A DNA stretch of 64,000 bases from Streptomyces achromogenes (GTDB lineage Bacteria; Actinomycetota; Actinomycetes; Streptomycetales; Streptomycetaceae). Under the pieces are notes generated by a model. It saw nothing but the letters and a program-made list of their open reading frames with translations, searched no databases and had not been told where the DNA came from. The translations under genes and the position numbers were made by a program. Below are positions 26,089-35,580 of the stretch, in pieces (position 1 is the first letter of the stretch; every line of letters starts with the position of its first letter). The DNA lies in assembly GCF_030816715.1 (NCBI RefSeq), contig NZ_JAUSYH010000001.1, positions 3,844,001-3,908,000 of the forward strand, in the 5' to 3' direction.

Positions 26089-26353
26089 CCGTCACCGGGG
26101 CGCCTGCCCCAACTTCCGTTCCGTTCCGTTCCCTTCCCCCTCCTCCCTTCCCGCCCGCCTCCACCTTCCGTGCCGTCCGACGGCCGACCGCACAACTCAC
26201 CGCCCCGGTTAGGCGAACCCGGCGGCCCTCGATCACCCCTCTCCCGGCACACCCGTGCCGCTTTCACGGCACACCCACGTCTGTGCCGGTCCCCCCGGGC
26301 ACATCCGTGCCGATCCCAGGGCACTCCCGTGCCGAAACCCTTGAGGACACGTC

Positions 26354-27598
26354 ATGAACAGATCCGCCGGACGGCGTCTCACCGCCGCAGTCCTGACCGT
26401 CGTCGCCGTCACCGCCGGCGCCACCGCGTGCTCCTCCGGAGCGAGCGGAACGTCCACGAAGGCCTCGGACGGCGGCACGTTCACCATCTGGGACCCCTAC
26501 CCCCAGTTCGACAAGAGCTCGGCGTGGGCGAAGTTGCTGGACGGCTGCGGCACCGAGGCCGGCGTGAAGGTCAAGCGGACCGCGTTCGACACCGGTGACC
26601 TCACGAACAAGGCGCTGCTGGCGGCGCAGCAGGGCAACTCCGCGGACGTCCTGATCGTCGACAACCCGGTGGTGTCGACCCTGGCGGAGGCGGGCGTGCT
26701 GACCTCCACGGACGACACCGAGCTGGACGTCTCGAAGGTCGACCACAACCTGCTCGCGGCCGGCCAGTCGGGCGGGAAGACGTACGGCACGCCCATCGGC
26801 GCCAACACCCTCGCCCTCTACTACAACAAGGCGGTCCTGAAGGCGGCCGGGGTGGACATCTCGTCCGTCAAGGACTGGAAGTCGCTGACGGCGGCGCTGG
26901 CGAAGGTCAAGGGAGCGGGCAAGAAGGGCATCACGTTCTCCGCGATCGGCACGGAGGAGGGCAGCTTCCAGTTCCTTCCCTGGTACTGGGGCTCCGGAGC
27001 CCAGCTGACCGCGCTCGACTCCGACAAGGCGGTCTCCGCGCTGTCCCTGTGGAAGGGCTGGCTGGACAAGGGCTACGCCCCCAACTCGGTGATCAACAAC
27101 ACCCAGACGACCAGCTGGCAGGAGTTCGCGACCGGCGACTACGCCTTCGCCGAGAACGGCACCTGGCAGCTCGGCAACGCCGACAAGGCCGGCCTCGACT
27201 ACGGAGTCATCCCCGTCCCCGCCGCCACCGGAGGCGACGCCGCGGCCCCGACCGGCGGTGAGTTCGTCAGCATCCCGGTGCAGGACGACACCGGCCGCTA
27301 CGCCACCACGCAGAAGCTCGTGTCCTGCCTGACCAACGCCCAGAACCTGCTCGAGACCGACACCACGCTGTCCTACGTGGCGCCCACGGCCGAGGTCCAG
27401 GACAAGCAGGTCGCGGCGAACCCGAAGCTCAAGCCCTGGGTCGACGCCGTCAAGGCCGCCAAGGGACGCACCAGTGACGACCTGGGCACCAAGTACCCCA
27501 AGATCTCCGAGCAGTTGTGGAAGGCCGTGCAGTCCGCCCTGAGCGGGTCCGCGTCACCGAAGGACGCGCTGACCGCAGCCCAGTCCGCCGCCAAGTGA
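26354..27598 (+). CDS. Sugar ABC transporter substrate-binding lipoprotein (CUT1 type)
   Basis: A 414-residue extracytoplasmic binding protein. The signal peptide ends in lipobox ATAC with the lipid-modified Cys26. The mature part has FTIWDPYPQFDKSS, VDNPVVSTLAEAG and GTPIGANTLALYYNKAVLKAAGVD, the family 1 solute-binding fold. It captures an oligosaccharide outside the membrane and hands it to the two permeases encoded directly downstream. No ATPase gene is present, as is usual in Streptomyces, where MsiK serves many sugar importers. The 265-bp gap before it contains short inverted GTGCCG/CGGCAC repeats. Confidence 0.93.
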   Translation: MNRSAGRRLTAAVLTVVAVTAGATACSSGASGTSTKASDGGTFTIWDPYPQFDKSSAWAKLLDGCGTEAGVKVKRTAFDTGDLTNKALLAAQQGNSADVLIVDNPVVSTLAEAGVLTSTDDTELDVSKVDHNLLAAGQSGGKTYGTPIGANTLALYYNKAVLKAAGVDISSVKDWKSLTAALAKVKGAGKKGITFSAIGTEEGSFQFLPWYWGSGAQLTALDSDKAVSALSLWKGWLDKGYAPNSVINNTQTTSWQEFATGDYAFAENGTWQLGNADKAGLDYGVIPVPAATGGDAAAPTGGEFVSIPVQDDTGRYATTQKLVSCLTNAQNLLETDTTLSYVAPTAEVQDKQVAANPKLKPWVDAVKAAKGRTSDDLGTKYPKISEQLWKAVQSALSGSASPKDALTAAQSAAK

Positions 27599-27617
27599 CC
27601 AGGACCTCGGCCAGCCG

Positions 27618-28601
27618 ATGAAGCACACGACAACGTCGCCGGACCGCCGGCCGGTGCGCGACCGGAACGGGGCGGCGACCGCCGCCCCGCCCCCGGGCCG
27701 CACCCCGGCCCGGCGCCGTCCCGCCTCCCCGCAGTGGACCGCCTGGGCGTTCCTCACCCCGGTGACCCTCTACCTCGTCCTCTTCTACGCCTACCCTCTC
27801 TACCGAAACATCGACCTGAGCCTGCGCCACTACACCGTCCGTTCCTTCGTCCGGGGCGACGCGCCGTTCACGGGCCTGGCCAACTACCGGGCGGTCTTCG
27901 ACGACCCGACGTTCGCTCCGGCCCTGCTGCACACCGTGGTGTTCACCGCCGTGTGCCTGGTCTTCCAGTACGCGATCGGCCTGGCGCTCGCCGTCTTCTT
28001 CAACCAGCACTTCCGGCTCTCCGCCACCCTGCGCGCGCTGTTCCTGGTGCCGTGGCTGCTGCCGCTCATCGTGTCGGCGTCGACCTGGTCGTGGATGCTG
28101 AACAGCGACTCCGGCATCGTCAACGCCGCCCTGCACGCCGTCGGGATCGGTCCGGTGCACTGGCTGACCTCGCCGTCCTGGTCGCTGGCCTCGGTGATCA
28201 TCGCGAACATCTGGATCGGCGTCCCGTTCAACCTGGTCGTGCTCTACAGCGGTCTGCAGTCCATCCCCGCCGGGCTGTACGAGGCGGCCGCGCTCGACGG
28301 AGCGAACGCCTGGCAGCGCTTCTGGCGCATCACGTTCCCCCTGCTGCGGCCGGTGTCCGCGATCACCCTGCTGCTGGGCCTCGTCTACACGCTCAAGGTC
28401 TTCGACATCATCTGGATCATGACGAAGGGCGGCCCGGCCGACTCGTCCACCACCTTCGCCACCTGGTCCTACCAGCTCGGCTTCGGCAACCTGCTGCCCT
28501 CCTTCGGCCCCGGAGCGGCCGTCGGCAACCTGCTGGTCGTCGCCGCCCTGGTCTTCGGTCTGATCCACGTCCGGGTCCAGCGAAAGCAGGCACTGTCATG
28601 A
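27618..28601 (+). CDS. Sugar ABC transporter permease (MalF-like)
   Basis: A 327-residue inner membrane permease with about six helices. The conserved EAA loop that contacts the ATPase is YEAAALDGANAWQRFWRITFPLLRP. It starts 20 bp after the binding-protein gene and overlaps the next permease by four bases (ATGA), so the three genes form one operon. Confidence 0.93.
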   Translation: MKHTTTSPDRRPVRDRNGAATAAPPPGRTPARRRPASPQWTAWAFLTPVTLYLVLFYAYPLYRNIDLSLRHYTVRSFVRGDAPFTGLANYRAVFDDPTFAPALLHTVVFTAVCLVFQYAIGLALAVFFNQHFRLSATLRALFLVPWLLPLIVSASTWSWMLNSDSGIVNAALHAVGIGPVHWLTSPSWSLASVIIANIWIGVPFNLVVLYSGLQSIPAGLYEAAALDGANAWQRFWRITFPLLRPVSAITLLLGLVYTLKVFDIIWIMTKGGPADSSTTFATWSYQLGFGNLLPSFGPGAAVGNLLVVAALVFGLIHVRVQRKQALS

Positions 28602-29440
28602 CACACGCACGGACGGTCCCGGACCGTCGTCGCCGCACCTGGGTGAAGACGGCCGTCGGCCTGCTGCTGACCGCGGTCATGCTCTTCCCGGTCTACTGGA
28701 TGCTCAACGTCTCCTTCACCCGCGACCAGGACATGCGCAAGAGCCCGCCGGACCTGTTCCCCGCCCACCCGACCCTGGAGGGCTACCGGGCCGTCGTCGA
28801 CCAGCAACTGCCCTACCTCGGCACCAGCCTCGTCATCGGCCTCGGCACGGTGGCCCTGACCGTGGCGCTGGCCGCGCCCGCCGGCTACGCGCTGGCCAAA
28901 CTGCGCCCGCGCGGCCGCGGCATCCTCAACTTCGTCCTGCTGGCCGCCCAGATGATCCCCGGCATCATCATGGCGATGGGCTTCTACGCCATCTACCTGC
29001 AACTCGGCATGCTCCAGTCGGTACCCGGCCTGATCGTCGCCGACTCGACGCTGGCCGTCCCGTTCGCCGTCCTCATCTTCACCGCGTTCATGTCCGGCAT
29101 CCCCGGCGAGCTGCTGCAGGCCGCGAAGACGGACGGCGCCGGGCCGCTGCGCACCTTCTGGGCGATCGTCCTGCCGATGAGCCGCAACTCCGTCGTCACG
29201 GTGTCGCTGTTCGCCTTCCTGTGGTCCTGGTCCGACTTCGTCTTCGCCAGCACCCTCGCGGGCGGCGGCGCCCACGAGCCGATCACCCTCGGCATCTACC
29301 ACTACATCGGCAACAACAACCAGCAGTGGAACGCCATCATGGCCACCGCCGTCGTGGCGTCGCTGCCGGCCGCGGTCATCCTCGTCCTGGCCCAGCGGTA
29401 CGTCGCCGCCGGCGTGACCGCCGGCGCCGTCAAGGACTGA
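28598..29440 (+). CDS. Sugar ABC transporter permease (MalG-like)
   Basis: A 280-residue inner membrane permease. It opens with VKTAVGLLLTAVMLFPVYWMLNVSFT. The EAA loop is GELLQAAKTDGAGPLRTFWAIVLPMSR, with GAGPL in place of the usual GAS. ATG at 28598 overlaps the stop of the preceding permease. Together they form the membrane channel of a CUT1-type importer. Confidence 0.93.
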   Translation: MTHARTVPDRRRRTWVKTAVGLLLTAVMLFPVYWMLNVSFTRDQDMRKSPPDLFPAHPTLEGYRAVVDQQLPYLGTSLVIGLGTVALTVALAAPAGYALAKLRPRGRGILNFVLLAAQMIPGIIMAMGFYAIYLQLGMLQSVPGLIVADSTLAVPFAVLIFTAFMSGIPGELLQAAKTDGAGPLRTFWAIVLPMSRNSVVTVSLFAFLWSWSDFVFASTLAGGGAHEPITLGIYHYIGNNNQQWNAIMATAVVASLPAAVILVLAQRYVAAGVTAGAVKD

Positions 29441-29541
29441 CACCGGCACCACCCGTGCCGCCGCGCTCCCCACGAGCCGCCGCGCGAGCACCGTCGCCCC
29501 GTCCGGCGGACCGCGAACCGCCGACCGCCCCCGCACAAGAA

Positions 29542-31320
29542 ATGAGTGCCGCCTCCATGACCGCCGCACCGGCCGGCCCGGCCTTCTCCGTCCACGACAT
29601 CCCCTTCAGCACGCACGGCTCCTGGTTCGGCGTCTCCCCCGTGCTGTCGGAGCGGACGCGCGCCGAGGACCTCCACCTCGTCTCGCACCAGAACGGCATG
29701 CACGCCGTCCTGCGCCTCGTCCCCCTCGACGCGGCGACGGGCGAGCGGGCGGAGACCGCCGTCGAGGCGTCGCCGGGCCTGCTCGGCTGGACCGGCGCGG
29801 CCGGGCGCGTGGACCTCGCCTACGAGTCGCCGGACACCGTGCGCGTGCACGGCCGGGGACTGGACCTGCGCGTCACCGCGGCGGCGCAGGCCCTGACCCC
29901 GTTCGGCGGAACCTACTTCTACCGCGACCCGGTGGACGACGCGCACGTGTTCACCTCCTACGAGACCGGCCGCCGCTACCGGATCACCGTGCTGTCGGGC
30001 ACGGTCACCGCCGTCTCCGGCTCCCAGGCGCTGGGCGCCGGCGACCGCGGTCTCACGGTCGCCGCTGGGGCCGACGGCTCGTGGGAGGTCGCGGTCGAGG
30101 AACTCGACACCGCGCGACCGCCCTTCCGCTCCCCGGCGACGTTCGGCGAGGTCCGGGAGGCCGCGCGGGAGCTGTTCGCCGGCTTCGCCGACACGGTCGC
30201 CCCCTGGCGTTCGGCCGCCACCCCGGCCGCCGAACTCGCCTCCTACGTGGTGTGGTCGGCGACCGTGCTCCCGGCCGGCCTGGTGACCCGGCCCGCCGTG
30301 CTGATGTCCAAGCACTGGATGGACAAGGTGTGGAGCTGGGACCACTGCTTCAACGCCCTCGCCCTGGCGCCCGGTTGCCCCGAGCTGGCCTGGGACCAGT
30401 TCTCCCTCCCCTTCGACCACCAGGACGACAGCGGCGCGCTCCCCGACTCCGTCACCCACTCCGAGGTCCTCTACAACTTCGTCAAACCTCCCATCCACGG
30501 CTGGGCCCTCGGCCACCTGCGCCGACTGCTCCCCGAGCCGCTCACCCGGGCACAACTGACCGAGGCGTACGACCGGCTGAACCGCTGGACGGACTTCTGG
30601 CTCACCGCGCGGCGCGCACCCGACGCCGCCCTGCCCCACTACCAGCACGGCAACGACAGCGGCTGGGACAACGCCACCACCTTCGACCCCGGGCGTCTCG
30701 CCGTCACCGCCGACCTCACCGCCCTGCTCATCCTCCAACTCGACGAACTGGCCCGGCTGGCCGACGAACTGGGCTTCCCCGAGGACGCCCGTCGCCGCGC
30801 CGACACGGCCGACGCCCTCCAGGCCGCCCTGCTCGACGAACTGTGGGACGGCGAACGGTTCCTGAGCCGCCCGGCCCACGGCGGAGCCCGCACCCCCAGC
30901 GCCAGCCTGCTGGACCTGATGCCGATCGTGCTCGGCGACCGTCTGCCCGCCGCGGTCCGCGACCGGCTGGCCGAACGGATCGAGGCCCACCTCACCGCGT
31001 TCGGCCTGGCCACCGAACACCCCGCCTCCCCGCACTACGAGCCCGACGGCTACTGGCGCGGCCCCATCTGGGCCCCCACCACCGTGCTCATCGAGGACGG
31101 CCTGCGCCGCGCCGGGCACACCCGCCTCGCGGACGAGATCAGCGCCCGCTTCCGCGCCCTGTGCGAGACCTCCGGCTTCGCCGAGAACTTCGACGCCCTC
31201 ACCGGCGCCGGCCTGCGCGACCGCGCCTACACCTGGACCGCGAGCAGCTACCTCCTCCTCGCCCGCGACCACGAACGCCGCGGCGCGGAAGCAGGGACGG
31301 CCGTCACCACCCTCGCCTGA
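29542..31320 (+). CDS. GH63-like (alpha/alpha)6-barrel glycosidase, cytoplasmic
   Basis: A 592-residue enzyme with no signal peptide, so it acts on imported sugar. An N-terminal beta-sandwich (about 1-220) is followed by an (alpha/alpha)6 barrel with KHWMDKVWSWDHCFNALALA. The predicted catalytic acid is Asp376 in NDSGWDNATTFDPG and the base Glu548 in FAENFDALTG. Both motifs are those of GH63 (processing glucosidase I, YgjK, mannosylglycerate hydrolase). Databases may label it amylo-alpha-1,6-glucosidase-like. An alpha-glycosidic substrate is likely; its identity is unknown. Starts at 29542 and 29557 are both possible. Confidence 0.8.
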   Translation: MSAASMTAAPAGPAFSVHDIPFSTHGSWFGVSPVLSERTRAEDLHLVSHQNGMHAVLRLVPLDAATGERAETAVEASPGLLGWTGAAGRVDLAYESPDTVRVHGRGLDLRVTAAAQALTPFGGTYFYRDPVDDAHVFTSYETGRRYRITVLSGTVTAVSGSQALGAGDRGLTVAAGADGSWEVAVEELDTARPPFRSPATFGEVREAARELFAGFADTVAPWRSAATPAAELASYVVWSATVLPAGLVTRPAVLMSKHWMDKVWSWDHCFNALALAPGCPELAWDQFSLPFDHQDDSGALPDSVTHSEVLYNFVKPPIHGWALGHLRRLLPEPLTRAQLTEAYDRLNRWTDFWLTARRAPDAALPHYQHGNDSGWDNATTFDPGRLAVTADLTALLILQLDELARLADELGFPEDARRRADTADALQAALLDELWDGERFLSRPAHGGARTPSASLLDLMPIVLGDRLPAAVRDRLAERIEAHLTAFGLATEHPASPHYEPDGYWRGPIWAPTTVLIEDGLRRAGHTRLADEISARFRALCETSGFAENFDALTGAGLRDRAYTWTASSYLLLARDHERRGAEAGTAVTTLA

Positions 31321-31405
31321 CCCGCTGGCGACACCCACCCACACACGTCCGGCACGGGGGCCGGCACAGCGACAACCAGCCCCATCCCTGAAGGGACGTA
31401 AGCAC

Positions 31406-34400
31406 ATGGCAAGACTCGGGCAAAGGCGCTCGGCCAAGAGACGCCTCCTCCACGGCATCACCAGGACGCTGCTCCCGCTGACCTTCATGGCCGGCGTCAC
31501 CACCGTGACGGCGACGCCGGCCTCAGCCGCCGCCCCCACCCTCACCGTCGACCTCGGCACCACCACCGGAGCATTCCGCGGCGGCGCCTCCGGGGCGCTG
31601 TACGGCCTGTACGGGCCGGACGTGCCGACGAACGACCTCATCGAGGGAATGGGGCTGCAGACCACCAACACCAAGTACCAGGACGGACAGCAGCACCCCG
31701 GCTCGGACGCGCTGGAGGTCGCCAAGCCGTTCGTCGACAGCGGCGGCAGGGACGTCTTCATCTACATGACGGACGTGTACCGCACCACGTACGAGCGCGC
31801 GAGCTACGCCGAATACCAGGCGAACATGAAGAAGCAGGTCGAGCAGGCGAAGGCCAGCCCCTACGCGAGCCGCATCGTCTTCGTGCCCTACAACGAGCCC
31901 GACATAGGCTGGTTCAACGGCATGCGCACCAACGCGACCGCGCTGGCCAACTTCAACGCCGAGTGGCGCCAGACGTACAACTTCATCAAGGGCCTCTGGC
32001 CCCAGGCGCGGCTGGCGGGGCCCAACAGCGCCGGCTACAGCAACTCCTCCCTCAGCGGCTTCCTCACCTACTGCAAGGCCAACAACTGCCTGCCCGACGT
32101 GGTGACCTGGCACACCCTGGGCAGCCCGGCCGACGTCCGCGGCACCGTCGACGCCTACCGCGCGGTGGAGACCGCCGCCGGGATCACCTCCCCGATCACC
32201 GTCAACCTCAACGAGTACGCCCACCGCTACCACCTGACCGACCCCGGCCAGATGGTCCAGTGGATCGCGGCCATCGAGGACGAGAAGATCGACGGCAACC
32301 TGCCGTACTGGAACATCAACGGCAACCTCGGCGACTCCGCCGCCGCCCAGAACACCCCCAACGCCCAGTGGTGGCTGTACAACTGGTACAGCTCCATGAA
32401 GGGCGGCAACACCGTCGAGGTCAGCAGCACCGGGGCCGACGCCGCGTACACCCTCCAGGGCCTGGCCAGCCTCGACACGGCCAAGAAGCAGGCCCGCGTC
32501 ATCCTCGCCGGCGGCGGCACCAGCGGCGCCTCCAGCACGGTGATCAAGAACATCGACCCCGCGGTCTTCGGCAGCACCGTGCACGTCAGCGTGTTCCAGG
32601 ACCGCTACAGCGGCTACATCGGCGCGGCCGCCACCCCGACCCGGCTCTCCGACGCCGACGTCGCCGTGGGCTCCGACGGCTCGATCACCCTCCCGCTCAC
32701 CCTCGACGCGATGTCCGCGTACCAGGTGATCGTCTCTCCCGGAGGCACCGGCAGCGCCACCGCCTCCGACAGCACCTGGACCGGCACGTACGAGGCCGAG
32801 AACGCCACGCTCAGCGGCAGCGGCTACAACATCAACACCGAGGGCACGACCGGCAACGTCGGCAAGTTCGCCACCTCGGGCACCAAGGACGTCGGCGGTC
32901 TGCGCACCGGCTCGACCACGGTGATCTCCTTCCCCGTCTCCGTCCCCACCACCGGCGACTACGACCTGTCGGTGTTCGGCAACAGCTACGCCAAGGACGC
33001 CGACGTCGAGGGCCCGACGAACGTGTACGCACGGGTCGACGGCGGCGCCTCCAGCAGGGTCGACATACCGGTCGGCTTCCAGTGGGTGGTGTGGGGGCAC
33101 AGCGACACCACCGTGCACCTCACCGCGGGCAGCCACACCATCACCCTGGCCACCACCGGCGACAACGGTGCGAAGACCGTCGGCGACGCCATCATCGACA
33201 AGATCGACCTCCGCTACAAGGACGCCGCCGTCCAGGGCACGACCCTCTACGAGGCCGAGCAGACCAACCTCTCCGACAGCGCCGCCGCCACCTACACCTC
33301 GCAGGGCCAGTCCGGCGCCGGCGCGGTCAACCTCACCTCCGGCAGGTCCGCGACGTTCTGGGTCTACTCCGCGCAGGACGGCTACGCCGACCTGACAGCC
33401 CGCTACCGCAACACCGGCCGGGCCGGCCTCACCGTCAACGGCAAGGCCGCCGACGACCAGATCCTCGCCGGCACGACGACCAGCGCCTGGTCCACCTCCA
33501 CCAACCGGGTCCACCTGACCGCCGGCATCAACAAGGTCGAGGTCACCGGCACCAGCGGCACCCTGACCCTGGACGACCTGGCCGTCACCCCGCTCGGCGC
33601 GGGCGACGCCGTCACCACCGGCAACGTCGTCACCTATCAGGCCGAGAACGGCACCCTCACCGGCACCGCGGCCGCCGACACCACCTACACCCAGGCCGAC
33701 GGCGGCGTCGTCACCGGCATCGGCAACGGAACCGCCAACTCCCTCACCCTCGCCGTCAACGCGCCCACGGCCGGCACCTACGCCATGACCATGCGGTACG
33801 CCAACGCCGAGGAACTGCCCTCCAACCACTACAACCCCGACCTGTACGCCGAGCACGCCGACGTCAGCGTCAACGGCGGCACCGCCACCCGCGTCAACTT
33901 CGCCAGCACCCTGCACTGGAACCAGTTCGCCACCCACACCGTCCCGGTGACCCTGGCCAAGGGCGCGAACACGGTGAAGTTCACCGCCTCCCAGCTCTAC
34001 GACTACGACGGCACGACCATCGGCGTCGTCTACTCCGGCGGCGGCAGCGACATCGGACAGCCCCTGCGCTCCAGCTCGGCGCCCCACCTGGACGAGGTCT
34101 CCTTCGCCCCGCAGAGCCTGCACATCGGCGCCGCGACCGGCTTCTCGTCCACGGCCGTCGCCCAGCACAGCTCGCTCTGCCTCGAGAACCCCGGCCAGTC
34201 CACCGCCGACGGCACCCAGTCCCGGCAGAACACCTGCTCGGGCGGCCAGGAGCAGATCTTCGACTTCCACCCCGTAAGCGGCGCCACCAACACCTACACC
34301 GTCGTCAACCACTCCGGCGGCAAGTGCCTCGACATCTCCGAGGTCTCCACCGCCAACGGCGCCGCCGTCCAGCAGTGGACCTGCACCGGCGCCAACAACC

Positions 34401-34600
34401 AGCGGTTCACCCTCCGCCCGGTGACCGCGCTCGGCAACAGCCACGACTACCAGCTCGTCGCCGTGCACAGCGGCAAGTGCGTCGACGTCAGCACCGTCTC
34501 CACCGTCCCCGGCGCCCTCGTCCACCAGTGGACCTGCGACACCGGCAGCACCCTGACCACCAAGAAGAACCAGATCTGGCGCCTGCTCGGCACCTCATGA
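31406..34600 (+). CDS. Secreted multi-modular clan GH-A hydrolase with CBMs and ricin-type lectin
   Basis: A 1064-residue exported enzyme, last gene of the locus. The signal peptide ends TPASA near residue 41. The catalytic domain (about 45-450) is a GH39-like TIM barrel. The acid/base is predicted as Glu164 in FVPYNEPDIGW and the nucleophile as Glu270 in TVNLNEYAHRY. Three CBM6/CBM35-type modules follow, beginning TYEAEN (462), LYEAEQ (615) and TYQAEN (744). A ricin-B/CBM13 domain (about 913-1064) has QxW repeats such as QQWTCTG and HQWTCD. It probably cleaves a plant or microbial polysaccharide outside the cell and feeds the ABC importer. Exact GH family is uncertain. Confidence 0.82.
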   Translation: MARLGQRRSAKRRLLHGITRTLLPLTFMAGVTTVTATPASAAAPTLTVDLGTTTGAFRGGASGALYGLYGPDVPTNDLIEGMGLQTTNTKYQDGQQHPGSDALEVAKPFVDSGGRDVFIYMTDVYRTTYERASYAEYQANMKKQVEQAKASPYASRIVFVPYNEPDIGWFNGMRTNATALANFNAEWRQTYNFIKGLWPQARLAGPNSAGYSNSSLSGFLTYCKANNCLPDVVTWHTLGSPADVRGTVDAYRAVETAAGITSPITVNLNEYAHRYHLTDPGQMVQWIAAIEDEKIDGNLPYWNINGNLGDSAAAQNTPNAQWWLYNWYSSMKGGNTVEVSSTGADAAYTLQGLASLDTAKKQARVILAGGGTSGASSTVIKNIDPAVFGSTVHVSVFQDRYSGYIGAAATPTRLSDADVAVGSDGSITLPLTLDAMSAYQVIVSPGGTGSATASDSTWTGTYEAENATLSGSGYNINTEGTTGNVGKFATSGTKDVGGLRTGSTTVISFPVSVPTTGDYDLSVFGNSYAKDADVEGPTNVYARVDGGASSRVDIPVGFQWVVWGHSDTTVHLTAGSHTITLATTGDNGAKTVGDAIIDKIDLRYKDAAVQGTTLYEAEQTNLSDSAAATYTSQGQSGAGAVNLTSGRSATFWVYSAQDGYADLTARYRNTGRAGLTVNGKAADDQILAGTTTSAWSTSTNRVHLTAGINKVEVTGTSGTLTLDDLAVTPLGAGDAVTTGNVVTYQAENGTLTGTAAADTTYTQADGGVVTGIGNGTANSLTLAVNAPTAGTYAMTMRYANAEELPSNHYNPDLYAEHADVSVNGGTATRVNFASTLHWNQFATHTVPVTLAKGANTVKFTASQLYDYDGTTIGVVYSGGGSDIGQPLRSSSAPHLDEVSFAPQSLHIGAATGFSSTAVAQHSSLCLENPGQSTADGTQSRQNTCSGGQEQIFDFHPVSGATNTYTVVNHSGGKCLDISEVSTANGAAVQQWTCTGANNQRFTLRPVTALGNSHDYQLVAVHSGKCVDVSTVSTVPGALVHQWTCDTGSTLTTKKNQIWRLLGTS

Positions 34601-34608
34601 CCACCCCG

Positions 34609-34639
34609 GCCTCCCGCCGGCCCCAGGCCGGCGGGAGGC
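34609..34639 (+). terminator. Terminator of the glycan-utilisation operon
   Basis: A perfect 14-bp stem GCCTCCCGCCGGCC / GGCCGGCGGGAGGC with a 3-nt loop, nine bases after the stop codon. No U-run, as is common in Streptomyces. Confidence 0.8.
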
Positions 34640-34848
34640 GCGGAGAGGGCGGCGAAAGCCCTCCGCCCCCTATACCGACGACGCCCCGCGGAGCACATCC
34701 GCTAGGCTGTCCCTGGTCGGCCATCGGTACGCCGCGCCATCCGCTCAGCCAACCGAGCGGAAAGCGTCGCACCAGGTCTGACCAGCGGGCTTGTACTACG
34801 TATCGAGATCCAATCTCCGGATCCTCGGCACGTAACCCACAAGCCCCC

Positions 34849-34921
34849 GCCTTCGTAGCTCAGGGGATAGAGCACCGCTCTCCTAAAGCGGGTGTCGCAG
34901 GTTCGAATCCTGCCGGGGGCA
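34849..34921 (+). tRNA. tRNA-Arg(CCT)
   Basis: A complete 73-nt cloverleaf. The acceptor stem GCCTTCG pairs with CGGGGGC through two G-U pairs. The D arm is GCTC..GAGC, the anticodon stem CCGCT/AGCGG encloses loop CTCCTAA with anticodon CCT, and the T arm is GCAGG-TTCGAAT-CCTGC. Discriminator A; CCA is not encoded. It reads AGG codons. tRNA 3' ends are common integration sites, and decayed mobile-element genes follow directly. Confidence 0.93.
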
Positions 34922-34926
34922 CAGCG

Positions 34927-34968
34927 AAAGGGCCAGCTCAGGAGGGTTTCCTCCCAGGCTGGCCCTTC
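34927..34968 (+). terminator. tRNA-Arg terminator
   Basis: AAGGGCCAGC and GCTGGCCCTT form a long stem with a nested GGAGGG/CCTCCC hairpin, six bases after the tRNA. Confidence 0.7.
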
Positions 34969-35002
34969 GTCGTGTTCGAGGGGTCCTGACAGAAGTTGTT
35001 GA

Positions 35003-35380
35003 TCAAGGAACTATCCGCTTGTCGACGATCGCCTCGGTAGTTTCGCGTACTTGTACTCTTGCCACCGCGGGCGCGTGGAGCCAGCCTCTCGCCGCCGCGT
35101 GGCAGGCGTCGTCCAGCCGCTTGAAGACGAGGCCTTCCATGTCGACAGCCGCACACGACAGCCATGCGCGCGGGTCCCGGTCGGTGGCGACGGGCACAGC
35201 GCCACGGCGCAGACAGGCGCCGCGCGGCGGACACCGACTCCAGCACGGCCCTACGCCGCCGATACGGCCAGGCGGTGGTGTCGGTCCCGGGCAGCCTCGG
35301 CACATCGAAGGCGACGAAGCGCGCCGGCCACTCGCCGGCCGCCCGGGCCGCCCCGGCCCCGCTGCGGGTGCGCGCCGCGT
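35003..35380 (-). pseudogene. Relic of an ATP-dependent DNA ligase (LigD-like), frameshifted
   Basis: Pieces of the ligase fold lie in successive frames on the minus strand. EWPARFVAFDVPRLPGTDTTAW and PYRRRRAVLESVSAARRLSAPW come first (about 35320-35210). A break leads to ALCPSPPT..., then DMEGLVFKRLDDA, then VRETTEAIVDK near 35030. These match the consecutive motifs of Streptomyces ATP-dependent ligases (FVAFDVL, MEGVVFKRL, KVRETTEAIVG). The N-terminal lysine region and C-terminal OB domain are missing. It is a decayed fragment, probably of a duplicated or mobile copy. Confidence 0.7.
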
Positions 35381-35580
35381 GTCCGGCCCTGACGCAACCG
35401 CGCCCGTACACCGTGGACGGTGCGTCAAGTAACTGTGGACGGTGTGCCAATGACGGGTGAATGAGCGCCGTACATCCTGGTGATCGCCGCAGAGATGTCT
35501 GGGACTTGCCACAGGACAGGCCTCTGATTTCAAGACCGATGCGGTCAGCTCAGCCAACTCGTCAACAGAAAGGGAAACCC

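Noticed and set aside
29302..31761. An 819-codon open frame opposite the GH63-like gene
   Set aside because: Shadow frame; the plus-strand protein has conserved catalytic residues.
31523..34525. A 1000-codon open frame opposite the secreted hydrolase
   Set aside because: Antisense to a gene with clear signal peptide, catalytic motifs and CBMs; composition is Val/Gly/Ala-biased, as expected of a shadow frame.
35003..35560. An intact gene on the minus strand after tRNA-Arg
   Set aside because: The ligase motifs fall in different frames, so no single frame gives a functional protein; called a pseudogene.
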